The notes under the pieces: model-generated
Seen by the model: only the letters and a program-made list of their open reading frames with translations
The model's database searches: none
What the model was told of the DNA's origin: nothing
Part shown: piece after piece, positions 52,260 to 61,300 of the stretch
How the letters are laid out: the number at the start of each line of letters is the position of its first letter
How positions within the stretch are numbered: the stretch's first letter is position 1
Position numbers and translations under genes: made by a program
NCBI RefSeq assembly: GCF_026676115.1
Contig: NZ_JAPONB010000001.1
Span: forward strand, 620,001-684,000
Reading direction: 5' to 3'
DNA: 64,000 bases
DNA from: Salinimicrobium sp. TH3
GTDB taxonomy: Bacteria > Bacteroidota > Bacteroidia > Flavobacteriales > Flavobacteriaceae

Positions 52260-54844
52260 TACAGCTTCTCAAGTTTAATGGCTGAAAGCAGTGACTTACC
52301 TGCATTTTCAGCAAACTTCACGGTTATTCCATCTTTGGAATTTACTTTATATGTAATGCTGATCGCCCTGATCTTCCCATAATCCCGCGCCGGATTAAGA
52401 TCTTGCTGTACCGGCTCTTCGTTGATCAGGATATCAAAACTGCGGACGCTCTCCTCCATTGTTTCTTCTGAAGATGACAGGTTATAAATGAGTGCTTCCG
52501 AAGCATTGAATTGAGGTTCGGCTAGCATAACCGTCACCAGATAAATACCTTCTTCCACATCAAATTTATAGGACTCAATTCCTTCCCTCATGGTCTGGAA
52601 AAGCGGATCATTTTCAGTTCCCTGTATATCTGAAGCAGTACCCTGGATCTTATTTTTATCCTTTTGAAATACCTCTCCGCCAACATACCCAAAGCTATTC
52701 TCGCGGTAAGGTTGATCGGCGATCCAGACTTCTCCCGTAACAGGATCTTTATACTGAACATGGGCTCCCACGTTCACAAGTATTGCTTTTTCATCAATTT
52801 TATCTAAAAGATTCTCCCGGAAATGCACCTCGAATACCTGGGAATGAGAAACATCTCCGGCAGTAGCTGTCACTTTATTCTTTCCTTCGGGCAATGGGAT
52901 CTCAAAAATGGCAATTCCGTCGTTGGTTTCTGCGGAATAAGTTTTATCTCCGCTGCTAAGAGTTACCTGTGGGGCATTGGAGAAAACTGTGATCTCCACC
53001 TGTTCATCAGAATGTATATAACGATCTGTAAAGTTCTTTCCTGCTACATAGACCATAGGTTCTTTAAGTAGCCGCGCCTGATAGTTGTAGTAAATATCCT
53101 TTTTGCTGCGGTCAAAATTGACAAGGCCTTTTTGGTTGATATACGGCATTGCATCCTGCCGGAAGGAGGATCCAAAATCGGCAAAGTTCCAGGCTGCCAT
53201 CCCAAAGACATAATCCCGCTCCAGCACCTGGTTGAGGTAACTCCGGTGCAGCTTTAACTGGTAGGCTTCACTGTAATCCCATGGCTGCGGGTCTGTGGTT
53301 TGTATTCTTACGTCGGCACCGGGGCCGTATTCTGAAATGAAGAGCGGCCTGTTGGGGTAACGTTGGTGTTGATCGTCCAGGAATTTTCCGAAGCTTTCCA
53401 GGCCGGGAGAATACCAGCCAAAATAAAGGTTCCAGCCTATGACATCGGGAATATCGGCAATCCCGCTGGTGTTATATAATTCATTTTCGTGCAGGGCCAT
53501 CACCGTTAGCCGGTCAGGATCCAATTCCTTGGTTAGCTTTTCAAGTTTTTCGGCCAGTTCTACAGAGGTTTTGATCTTTGCTGCCTTTTCGGGTTCGGTC
53601 ATTTTGTTGTTGAAAACGAGCCTGATGAAGATCTCGTTCATATGTCCCCACATGATCACCGAAGGATGGTTGAAGAACTGTTTGATCTGTTCCCGTTGCA
53701 TTTTTAAAGAGACATTGTGGTAAGCATCAGAAGCCGTGACATCATTGATCACCGGCACTTCACTCCAAACCAACAGTCCGAGTTCATCGCAGATCCTGTA
53801 CACTTCGGGATCCTGCGGATAATGTGCCGTGCGGATGAAATTTGCACCCATCTCCTTGATCATCTCGTAATCCTTCTGGTGGAGACGATCGGGGAGTGCA
53901 TTCCCTAATCCCTGGAAATCCTGGTGCCGGTTGGCACCTATGAGTTTTATAGGTTCTCCATTCAGAAAGAAGCCTTTTTCAGGATCCACTTCAAACCAGC
54001 GAAAGCCGAAATTAGAGCTTAACACATCCTGTGTTTTCCCTTCTGAAATAAGCCTGATCTCTGCCCTGTAGAGGTTGGGAGCTGCAGGAGACCACAGTTT
54101 CGGAGATATGATGTCACCTTCAAAAGTGACTTCCACAACTTCTCCGGCCTTTATCCTGCTCTTATTTTTTAAAAGCTTAACGGAATTTCCCTGAGGATCA
54201 AAGATCTCAGCTTCTACTGTCACTGCTTCTCTTTTGGCGGTGCTATTCTTAATGCTGCTTTCAATCAAGATCCTGCCATTTTCCGCAGATACTTCAGGAG
54301 TTCTGATCAAGAAATTGCCTGTTGCCTCATTTGCAGTCTCAAAATGCAGTTTTGGAGTAGTAATTAGCCATAGGTCCCGGTAAATTCCGCCGTAGAAATT
54401 GAAGTCGGCATCAAGGGGAGGGATATCAACATTATGACCGTTGTCAACAACAATCCTGATCTGGTTTTCGGCGCCCGGAATTAATGTTTTTGTGAGATCG
54501 AAAACAAAGCCCGTATAGCCGCCGCGATGTTCGCCGACTAGCTGATCGTTAACATATAATGTTGTCACCTGGTTGCTGCCTTCAAACTTCAGAAATACCT
54601 GCCTGTTTTCCCATTTTTGAGGAGCAAATAAAGTTTTTGTGTAAGTTCCTTCTCCGCGGAAATATTCCTTGCCGTCCCTGAAAGGGTCTTGAGCATTCCA
54701 GGTGTGGGGAAGGTCCACGATCTTTTCGGCATGTGCTTCCGAAGAAAATTTCCAGGCAGAATTGAGCGTTTGTACCTGTCGCTGGGAATAAACAAAACTG
54801 TTTAAAAATATTAGGACAAACAACATGGGCTTTGAATAATTCAT
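52259..54844 (-). CDS. GH2 glycosidase (beta-galactosidase type) with malectin-like domain
   Basis: This 861-residue exported GH2 (signal to YSQ21) has a sugar-binding sandwich (about 25-180), an Ig-like domain (about 180-285) and a TIM barrel (about 290-600). The acid/base is Glu404 in WGHMNEIF and the nucleophile is Glu505 in LFISEYGPGAD. An Ig-like region comes next, and the last 170 residues (NVGAHVQYKDPVTGEVWIAD...) resemble malectin-type carbohydrate-binding domains. It could be a beta-galactosidase, beta-glucuronidase or related exo-enzyme. It shares its operon with the FGE and the disrupted esterase. Confidence 0.87.
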   Translation of the reverse strand: MNYSKPMLFVLIFLNSFVYSQRQVQTLNSAWKFSSEAHAEKIVDLPHTWNAQDPFRDGKEYFRGEGTYTKTLFAPQKWENRQVFLKFEGSNQVTTLYVNDQLVGEHRGGYTGFVFDLTKTLIPGAENQIRIVVDNGHNVDIPPLDADFNFYGGIYRDLWLITTPKLHFETANEATGNFLIRTPEVSAENGRILIESSIKNSTAKREAVTVEAEIFDPQGNSVKLLKNKSRIKAGEVVEVTFEGDIISPKLWSPAAPNLYRAEIRLISEGKTQDVLSSNFGFRWFEVDPEKGFFLNGEPIKLIGANRHQDFQGLGNALPDRLHQKDYEMIKEMGANFIRTAHYPQDPEVYRICDELGLLVWSEVPVINDVTASDAYHNVSLKMQREQIKQFFNHPSVIMWGHMNEIFIRLVFNNKMTEPEKAAKIKTSVELAEKLEKLTKELDPDRLTVMALHENELYNTSGIADIPDVIGWNLYFGWYSPGLESFGKFLDDQHQRYPNRPLFISEYGPGADVRIQTTDPQPWDYSEAYQLKLHRSYLNQVLERDYVFGMAAWNFADFGSSFRQDAMPYINQKGLVNFDRSKKDIYYNYQARLLKEPMVYVAGKNFTDRYIHSDEQVEITVFSNAPQVTLSSGDKTYSAETNDGIAIFEIPLPEGKNKVTATAGDVSHSQVFEVHFRENLLDKIDEKAILVNVGAHVQYKDPVTGEVWIADQPYRENSFGYVGGEVFQKDKNKIQGTASDIQGTENDPLFQTMREGIESYKFDVEEGIYLVTVMLAEPQFNASEALIYNLSSSEETMEESVRSFDILINEEPVQQDLNPARDYGKIRAISITYKVNSKDGITVKFAENAGKSLLSAIKLEKL

Positions 54845-54863
54845 TGTTATATTATCTTCCGGA

Positions 54864-55763
54864 TTATTTTAGTACTTCTATTTGTAGTTTTTCGCTATCA
54901 AGAAAAGCCCGCTTAAAAAATCCAAATACCCTATCCAGGTGATCAAAAGGCATCCCCGCATGTTCATGTTTTCCTCCTTCAAAGCTGTAAAGCAGGTAGG
55001 AGGTGTCAAGTTCTTTTAGCTTACTGCTAATCGTTCGGGAGCCATCCAGCATAATATAACCCGGCGCATTAGGATCACAATAATGATGGGGAGCGGTGGC
55101 ATAAGGAACAAGATTATCTTCTGTTCCGTGAAAAAATACTCCGGGAACTGCATTTTCGGTAGTTATGTACCGAGCGTCTACAATAGCACCGGCGAGGGAG
55201 AATACTCCGTCAATGTCTATGGAATTATATTTTGTAGTATTCCCGAACATGAGTCGGGCGTTATAAACTGCATTAAGAACTGCTTCGGCGCCAGCACTGC
55301 TTCCGCCCACGATCACCTGCTCAGGATCTATTCGGTACTTTTCTTTATTGTTAATCATAAATTGAACAGCATCCATAAAATCTTCAGCGGCTTTTTTAAA
55401 AGTTGCTATTTTTCCGGAAGCTTCATAGTCACAGCCAAAGGATTGACCTTTTCGGGTGAGACGGTAAGAGATCTGGACCGCGACATAACCTTTTCTTGCG
55501 GCTGCCTGTGCAAATTTTACCTCGGCTTCATTGGTGCGGGTGCCACCTGCGAATCCGCCGCCATGCATAAAAACTATCAAAGGCCTTGTGTGGGAAGTAT
55601 CGTTCTTTGGCTGGTAAATATCCAGTTTAAGGTCTTCGCCGTTTTTGACAGCATAGGTTTCTGTCACCGCAGCTTCAGCTTCAAAAATGTCATTTAAGTA
55701 ACGTTCTTGAGCAGAGCATAAGAAGGACAGGAACAGGAAACTCAGGACTAAAAATTAGCGCAT
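54864..55763 (-). pseudogene. Exported alpha/beta-hydrolase esterase with in-frame stop at codon 3
   Basis: The reading frame from the GTG at 55667 encodes a 267-residue esterase: FMHGGGFAGGT (oxyanion hole), VGGSSAGAEAVL (nucleophile), HGTEDNLVPYATA (Asp) and GGKHEHAGMP (His). Further upstream the same frame reads FLVLSFLFLSFLCSAQERY, a perfect secretion signal, and before it ATG CGC TAA at 55763-55755. Changing TAA to AAA would give MRKFLVLSFLFLSFLCSAQ. The gene therefore seems to have lost export, or all function, by one base change, unless the base is a sequencing error. It would otherwise be a PUL esterase next to GH2. Confidence 0.75.
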
Positions 55764-55969
55764 TTCACAAAAAATGTTAGGAGCTCTAAGATAAGTTTTT
55801 TCTGAATTTTCAGCAGCTTTAACTTCAGCAAATCCAAGGCTCCAATTGCATTTTCTGGTAATTGCAAAACTGTATTAATATGATAATTCAAAAAAAAAAT
55901 CTCAGCCTCAGGCAACCTTTTGTAACTTTCACTCGTCTATGTTAATAGAAGGCCTTTAAAAATGTTTGA

Positions 55970-56539
55970 GTGAAAGTAATTCAACTCTTTAAAAATGATT
56001 CTCTGTTGATCAAACGTGCAGCCGCCGGTAACCGGCAGGCACAGCGTAAGATCTATGAGAAACATTCAGGGAAAATGCTTAGCGTTTGCAGGCAGTATGT
56101 GAAGGATCTTCAGCATGCCGAGGATGTAATGCTAAATGGGTTTTTCAAGGTATTTGCCCACCTGGAAGATTTTCGGGATGAGGGCAGCTTTGAGGGCTGG
56201 ATGCGCAGGATCATGATAAGGGAGGCAATCTCTTTTCTCCGGACAGATAAACGTTCATTATTTGCTGAAGATGAGGTGCCTGAAAAGACTGATTTCTCAT
56301 ACACCTTTACTGAAGATTTTAATGCGGCGCACATCCAGGAGATGATCGACAGCCTGCCCGAAGGTTATAAAATGGTGTTTTTGATGTATGCTGTGGAAGG
56401 TTACAAGCACTCAGAAATCGCGAAAATGCTGAACATTACTAAAGGAACTTCTAAATCACAGCTTTTTAAGGCCAGAAAGATGCTGCAGGAAAAGCTGAAA
56501 CAGGAAAACATGACAGAATATGGAATCGGAAAAATTTGA
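55970..56539 (+). CDS. ECF-type RNA polymerase sigma factor
   Basis: This is a 189-residue sigma-70 family protein. Region 2 spans about 15-85 (YEKHSGKMLSVCRQYVKD, AEDVMLNGFFKVF) and region 4 about 120-175 (SLPEGYKMVFLMYAVEGYKHSEIAKMLNITKGTSKSQLFKARKML, split here for description). The start is GTG at 55970; the nearby ATG at 55962 is in another frame. A TAACTTTC box at 55923-55930 may be the promoter. It overlaps the next gene, a membrane protein, by 20 bases. That is the normal arrangement of a sigma factor with its controlling protein. Confidence 0.9.
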   Translation: MKVIQLFKNDSLLIKRAAAGNRQAQRKIYEKHSGKMLSVCRQYVKDLQHAEDVMLNGFFKVFAHLEDFRDEGSFEGWMRRIMIREAISFLRTDKRSLFAEDEVPEKTDFSYTFTEDFNAAHIQEMIDSLPEGYKMVFLMYAVEGYKHSEIAKMLNITKGTSKSQLFKARKMLQEKLKQENMTEYGIGKI

Positions 56540-57260
56540 AAATAGGATAAAAATCTTGCTTGAAGAGAGAGAAATAAAGCCTTCTCCTCAAAGTTGGGAT
56601 CGTCTCGAGCAGCGGCTTGATAAAAAGAAGAAGGTGAGAAAACCTTACCTGTTATGGATTAGTTCCGCAGCCGCCGTGGCCATAATCTTCTTTAGCCTGG
56701 GCACATATATTAATGCTCCAGTAGCTTCGGAAGGGCCGCAAGTGGTGGAGCAAACTTTACAAGATCCCATTTTGGAGGAGAAAATACAGGAGCCTGAGGT
56801 AATTCAGTTAGCTACTTTAGAAGGTGAAGGAGAGCAAGGGGAAGGAGACCAAAAAGATCCTGAAACAGAGAAAAAATCTTCAGCTGAAAAACCTTCCAAA
56901 AATGTCATTTTTGAGACCCCTGTTGGAGATGCTTCCGAAGAAGAAAGTTTGCTGGCTTCAGAAAATACTTCAGAAACAATTGAAGTTGTAAATCCGGAAA
57001 ATGAATTGCTGCTGGCTGAAAATAAAGAGGAAAGTTCTGAACCTGAAATACCTTATGAAGTAAGTGATACTGAAGTGGAAGCACTCTTATTGCTGGCATC
57101 GGCCGAATTAGAATCTGATCCTGTCTTTACCGTAGATTCGGGGGATTTACTGCACCAGGTAGAATATGAACTGGACCAGTCGTTTAGAGAAAAAGTATTT
57201 GAGGTTGTAAAAGAAGGTCTTTCCAGGGCAAAAACTGCAGTCGCAAACAGGGATTTTTAA
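56520..57260 (+). CDS. Putative anti-sigma-type membrane protein
   Basis: This 246-residue protein has a basic cytoplasmic N-terminus (about 1-42, RIKILLEEREIKPSPQSWDRLEQRLDKKKK split as two helices), one membrane helix (about 43-63) and a very acidic, low-complexity outer part (EEKIQEPE, GEGEQGEGDQ, EEESLLASE). The SPQSWDRLEQRL segment is typical of the N-terminal domains of Bacteroidetes anti-sigma-like proteins. Coupling to the ECF sigma gene suggests it holds that factor at the membrane. No known anti-sigma zinc motif is present, so the role is inferred. Confidence 0.65.
   Translation: MESEKFENRIKILLEEREIKPSPQSWDRLEQRLDKKKKVRKPYLLWISSAAAVAIIFFSLGTYINAPVASEGPQVVEQTLQDPILEEKIQEPEVIQLATLEGEGEQGEGDQKDPETEKKSSAEKPSKNVIFETPVGDASEEESLLASENTSETIEVVNPENELLLAENKEESSEPEIPYEVSDTEVEALLLLASAELESDPVFTVDSGDLLHQVEYELDQSFREKVFEVVKEGLSRAKTAVANRDF
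56898..56912. repeat. Palindromic core inside the anti-sigma-like gene
   Basis: AAAAATGTCATTTTT, a perfect core copy within coding DNA (encodes KNVIF), with CC before and GAGACCCC after as in the intergenic copies. Confidence 0.7.
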
Positions 57261-57322
57261 TCAAATAATTCATCAATCAATCAATTAACGGGCTTTGTAC
57301 AGAAGCCCAAAAAACTAAAATC

Positions 57323-58345
57323 ATGAAAAATATTACATTTTTAATGCTCTTAACTCTTTGTTCCTTTATTGTTAATCCTGCTTTGGCACAGGAAAAAACA
57401 AACAGCGAAAAGATCGAACAGTTGGAAAAACAAAAAGAGCAGATCATCGCCGAGGAGAAGGAAGCTCTTAAACTCGAAGTAGAAGCAATTAACCGACGTG
57501 CAGAAGCTAAGGAGATCGACTGGGAAGAAGCCGAAAAACTCAAGAGCGAAGCCGCAAGAAAACATGCCTTGAACATCCAGAACAGGGTAGCGATAATAGA
57601 TAACCAGATCGCCCTGCTAACAAGGGAAGAAGGGACCGAGGAATTTGAGTGGGAAGATGAGGAGGAAGATGATGATGATGATCACTGGTACAACAAAAGT
57701 AAGTACAGCCGAACTTCCACCCACCTTGTACTAGCTGTGGGATTCAATAATGCACTTACCGAAGACCAGTCTATCAATGATTCTGACTTTAAAGTAGGAG
57801 GCAGTCGTTTTTTCGAACTTGGAATTGCATGGAGAACCCGCGTTTTTGAACAAAGTAACTTTATGCGTTTACGGTATGGATTCTCATTTCAGTTCAATGG
57901 TTTAAAACCTACAGATAACCGTTTCTTTGTTGAAGATGGAGATCTCACTATGCTGGAGGAATATCCACTTGATCTGGACAAGTCGAAATTCAGGATGGAT
58001 AATCTTGTATTTCCTGTTCATTTTGAGTTTGGTCCTTCTAAAAAAGTCGAAACTCCGCGCAGTGTTTGGTTTTCAACGCATAACAAACTCAAAATTGGCC
58101 TTGGGGGCTACGCCGGTGTAAACCTGGGGGAACGTCAAAAATTGAAATATGAAGAGGATGGAGAAAAGGTGAAGGAAAAGCTCAAGGGAGATTATAATAC
58201 AAACGACTTTATCTATGGGCTGAGTGGTTATCTTGGCTGGGGAGATGCCTCCATTTATGTGAAGTACGATCTTAATCCTATTTTTAAAGATCCAAACCCC
58301 GAGATGCGAAACATTTCTATAGGTCTGAGATTTGATGCGAACTAG
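57323..58345 (+). CDS. Outer-membrane barrel protein with coiled-coil N-terminus
   Basis: This 340-residue exported protein (signal to ALAQ23) has a long charged coiled coil (about 25-95), an acidic stretch EEEDDDDDH (about 112-120) and a C-terminal β-barrel-like domain (about 130-340, STHLVLAVGFNNAL, KIGLGGYAGVNLG, ending IGLRFDAN). I do not know a named family. It lies 62 bases after the anti-sigma-like gene and shares its direction, so it could be the envelope component sensed by, or made under, the sigma factor. A terminator follows. Confidence 0.65.
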   Translation: MKNITFLMLLTLCSFIVNPALAQEKTNSEKIEQLEKQKEQIIAEEKEALKLEVEAINRRAEAKEIDWEEAEKLKSEAARKHALNIQNRVAIIDNQIALLTREEGTEEFEWEDEEEDDDDDHWYNKSKYSRTSTHLVLAVGFNNALTEDQSINDSDFKVGGSRFFELGIAWRTRVFEQSNFMRLRYGFSFQFNGLKPTDNRFFVEDGDLTMLEEYPLDLDKSKFRMDNLVFPVHFEFGPSKKVETPRSVWFSTHNKLKIGLGGYAGVNLGERQKLKYEEDGEKVKEKLKGDYNTNDFIYGLSGYLGWGDASIYVKYDLNPIFKDPNPEMRNISIGLRFDAN

Positions 58346-58496
58346 GTTTATTTAATAGACCTTCTAAAGTTATGGGACCACCATTCTGCATTTATATTTA
58401 GAAGGTTTCGCGAATTTTTTGAAATGAATGAAATATTTTGAAACATGTTCAGGGTGAGATAAAACTGATCTGTTACATCGACTGATAATAGAATTT

Positions 58497-58525
58497 GAAG
58501 GGATTTCCCAATAGGAAATCCCTTC
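58497..58525 (+). terminator. Intrinsic terminator
   Basis: GAAGGGATTTCC / GGAAATCCCTTC with a five-base loop, followed by TGTTTT. It separates the sigma-factor group from dnaG. Confidence 0.8.
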
Positions 58526-58545
58526 TGTTTTATGGTTATAAAACG

Positions 58546-58553
58546 TACATTTG
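58546..58553 (+). promoter_or_regulatory. dnaG -7 promoter element (TACATTTG)
   Basis: An exact TAnnTTTG match. Transcription would start near 58558, which excludes the upstream in-frame ATG at 58532 and supports the start at 58577. Confidence 0.6.
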
Positions 58554-58576
58554 AGCAAAATTTCCGCAGTAAAAAA

Positions 58577-60529
58577 ATGATCTCAAAATCTACCATAGAC
58601 CGTGTTTTTGAAGCTTCCCGCGTAGAGGAGGTGCTTGGCGATTTTGTAAATCTAAAGAAGTCGGGCAGCAATTACAAAGGCCTTAGCCCGTTTAGCGATG
58701 AGCGCACACCCAGTTTCATGGTTTCTCCTGTCAAGCAGATATGGAAGGATTTTTCCAGCGGAAAAGGAGGAAATGTGGTGGCCTTTTTAATGGAGCATGA
58801 ACATTTCACCTATCCCGAAGCTATCAAGTACCTGGCAAAGAAGTACAACATTGAAGTTGAAGAGACAGAGCAGAGCCAGGAGCAAAAGGAGCAGGCAGAT
58901 GAGAGGGAGAGCATGTTCCTTGTTTCGGAATTTGCTGCAAAATATTTTCAGAACAACCTGCTAAAGACCGAGCTGGGAAAGGCCATTGGTCTTAGTTATT
59001 TCAGGGAACGGGGTTTTACAGATGAAACCATCAAGAAATTTAATTTGGGTTACTGCCTGGATGACTGGAACGCCTTTACCAATGAAGCCCTTAAAAAGGG
59101 TTACAAGCTGGAATACCTAGAGAAAACCGGGCTTAGTATTGTAAAGGAGGATAAGCAGTTTGACAGGTTTAAAGGTCGGGTAATGTTCCCTATCCAGTCC
59201 ATGAGTGGTCGTGTGTTGGGTTTTGGGGGAAGGATACTTACTAATGATAAAAAAGCGGCAAAATACCTTAACAGCCCCGAAAGTGATATTTACCATAAGA
59301 GCAAAGTGCTTTACGGGATCTACCATGCAAAGCAGGCTATTGCCAAAGAGGATAATTGCTACCTGGTAGAAGGCTATACAGATGTGATCCAGTTTAATCA
59401 GGCCGGAATTGAGAATGTTGTTTCCTCATCGGGTACAGCTTTAACGCCCGAGCAGATAAGGCTGATCAACAGGCTTACAAAAAATATAACGGTACTTTTC
59501 GATAGTGATGCTGCCGGCCAACGTGCATCCATTCGTGGAATTGACCTTATCCTGGAGCAGGGGATGAACGTTAAAGTTTGTGCCTTCCCTGAAGGGGAGG
59601 ATCCCGACAGTTTTGCCAAAAAGATTTCCGAAGAAGATATAAGGCTGTACCTGAAAGAAAATTCAAAGGACTTCATCAATTACAAAGCCTCCCTCTTGAT
59701 GGAGGAAGCTAAGAACGATCCCGTCAAGAAGGCTTCCTTGATTAGGGATATGGTGAGCAGCATTTCAAAGATCCCGGATAATATTCAGCAGGAAGTTTAT
59801 GTGCAGGAAACCTCCCGCATTATGGATATTTCTGAAGAAGTGTTATTTACCACCCTTGCACAACTTGGAGGTAAAGTCGTTGGGAAGCCAACTTCTAAAA
59901 AGACCCAGCAGTTTGAAGTAGTAAGGGATGACCCTGCCCCGCGGGTGAAGGTTGACGAGTTGTATGTGCTGGAGCGAACTATTATTAGTCTTTTGCTGCA
60001 CTACGGAATGATGGAGGAGGATTTTGAAGACCTGGTCGTTAAGGTAGACGATAAAGGGGAAATTACCCTCGAACCCGAGATGGTAACAGCGAAGGTTTAT
60101 GAAAAGATCTTCCTCGATTTACAGGAGGATGAAGTAGCATTTGCAAATGAACATTTCCAGAAGATCTATCAACTGATTATTCAAAAATATAACGAGGAGG
60201 AAGAATTTTCCATAGACACTTTCATAAATGGTTTGCAACCTGAAAATGCTTCGGAAGTAACGAGTATTTTGATGGATGAAGAGCAATATGTTCTTCATGA
60301 CTGGGAAAGGATGGAAATATTTGTAAAAGGGAAAAAAGCTGAAATTGGTCGCCTGGTAAATGAGACAATTCTCGCTTTGAGAAGGTATTTGGTGAACCGA
60401 AAAATTAATGAACTGAACCGGGAAATAAAAGAAGTTCCCCCCGAGGAGTCCATGGGGATCCTTCAGGATATTATGGATTATATTTCTCTAAAAAAGGTGC
60501 TGTCGGGCAAACTAAACCGGGTTATGTAG
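58577..60529 (+). CDS. dnaG: DNA primase lacking zinc ligands
   Basis: This is a 650-residue primase that makes RNA primers for replication. The N-terminal domain keeps the shape of the zinc-binding domain, but the ligands are gone: CPxH is SPFS (37-40), and the CFGC segment is DFSSG (58-62). The Toprim core is intact, with VEGYTDVIQF and VLFDSDAAGQRA. The C-terminal third (about 450-650) is the helicase-binding region. The chosen start follows the promoter at 58546 and an A-rich stretch. Loss of zinc ligands seems shared by relatives, from memory. Confidence 0.93.
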   Translation: MISKSTIDRVFEASRVEEVLGDFVNLKKSGSNYKGLSPFSDERTPSFMVSPVKQIWKDFSSGKGGNVVAFLMEHEHFTYPEAIKYLAKKYNIEVEETEQSQEQKEQADERESMFLVSEFAAKYFQNNLLKTELGKAIGLSYFRERGFTDETIKKFNLGYCLDDWNAFTNEALKKGYKLEYLEKTGLSIVKEDKQFDRFKGRVMFPIQSMSGRVLGFGGRILTNDKKAAKYLNSPESDIYHKSKVLYGIYHAKQAIAKEDNCYLVEGYTDVIQFNQAGIENVVSSSGTALTPEQIRLINRLTKNITVLFDSDAAGQRASIRGIDLILEQGMNVKVCAFPEGEDPDSFAKKISEEDIRLYLKENSKDFINYKASLLMEEAKNDPVKKASLIRDMVSSISKIPDNIQQEVYVQETSRIMDISEEVLFTTLAQLGGKVVGKPTSKKTQQFEVVRDDPAPRVKVDELYVLERTIISLLLHYGMMEEDFEDLVVKVDDKGEITLEPEMVTAKVYEKIFLDLQEDEVAFANEHFQKIYQLIIQKYNEEEEFSIDTFINGLQPENASEVTSILMDEEQYVLHDWERMEIFVKGKKAEIGRLVNETILALRRYLVNRKINELNREIKEVPPEESMGILQDIMDYISLKKVLSGKLNRVM

Positions 60530-61160
60530 GTTTTATTTGTAATAAACGGGATTGGTTAATAAGATCGGCAAGGTTATCTACACGTAATTTTTTAAGAAGC
60601 CTGGTTTTATAGGTGCTCACGGTCTTTTCATTGATCTTTAAGGCTTCGGCGATATCCTTATTTCTTTTTCCGGTGGAGAGTAGGTTGAGTACTTCAATTT
60701 CCCTGGTGGAAAGTTTTTTATAACGGGAAACAAGGTTATTGGATCTTGTAGTTCCCGAATTGATCTTTTCACTAATCTCTTTGTTGAGATAGATTCCTCC
60801 CCTGGCCACTTGATGTACTGCCTCAAGAAGAATATCTGTAGAGACCGTTTTTGAAAGATAAGCAGCGGCACCTGCCTTAATCGAGTTTAAGGCGTACATT
60901 TCTTCGGGATGACAGCTAAGGATAAGGATTTTGGTTCCGGGATTTTCAGATTTTATAGTTCTTAGAGCTGTAATTCCGTTTATGTCCGGCAAGTCGATCT
61001 CGAGGATCAATACATCGGGATTCTTATTTTTAAGAGCCTTGAAAAGATCCTTCCCATTGGTAACTTTCCCTACAACTTCGTACACACCTTCCTTTTCCAA
61101 AAGTGAGGAAATTCCCATTCGGGTAATAGGATGGTGATCTGCAATTAAAATTTTAGTCAT
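60522..61160 (-). CDS. NarL/LuxR-type response regulator with Glu at the phosphorylation site
   Basis: This 212-residue protein has a receiver domain (1-120) and a LuxR-type helix-turn-helix (about 148-205, LSTREIEVLNLLSTGKRNKDI, split at residue 20). In the receiver, the segment that should read LLDxxMP reads LILEIDLP, so Glu54 replaces the phosphoacceptor Asp. The acidic pair before HP is Asp-His. Lys104 and the Ser at 82 are kept. It may therefore act without phosphorylation, as Glu can mimic phospho-Asp. No kinase gene lies nearby. The gene overlaps dnaG tail-to-tail by eight bases. Confidence 0.88.
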   Translation of the reverse strand: MTKILIADHHPITRMGISSLLEKEGVYEVVGKVTNGKDLFKALKNKNPDVLILEIDLPDINGITALRTIKSENPGTKILILSCHPEEMYALNSIKAGAAAYLSKTVSTDILLEAVHQVARGGIYLNKEISEKINSGTTRSNNLVSRYKKLSTREIEVLNLLSTGKRNKDIAEALKINEKTVSTYKTRLLKKLRVDNLADLINQSRLLQIKPT

Positions 61161-61300
61161 CGTTCGAATTTTAGCACAAGAAATTTCACAGACTATACTT
61201 TCATAACCGTTTAAGTATTAGATTTGAATCGTAAAGTCAGGGGGAGAAGGAAATTTACTACCTTATTCTCTCGAAAAATAATTTTTTCGATTAACTGCAA

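Noticed and set aside
55970-57260. FecI/FecR-type regulation of the neighbouring PUL by the sigma factor
   Set aside because: The membrane partner has no FecR domain and the SusC protein has no STN domain. The PUL has its own sensor-regulator at 30166.
58532-58576. Upstream ATG for dnaG
   Set aside because: The promoter box at 58546 lies downstream of it, and DnaG homologues begin at the MISKSTIDRV sequence.
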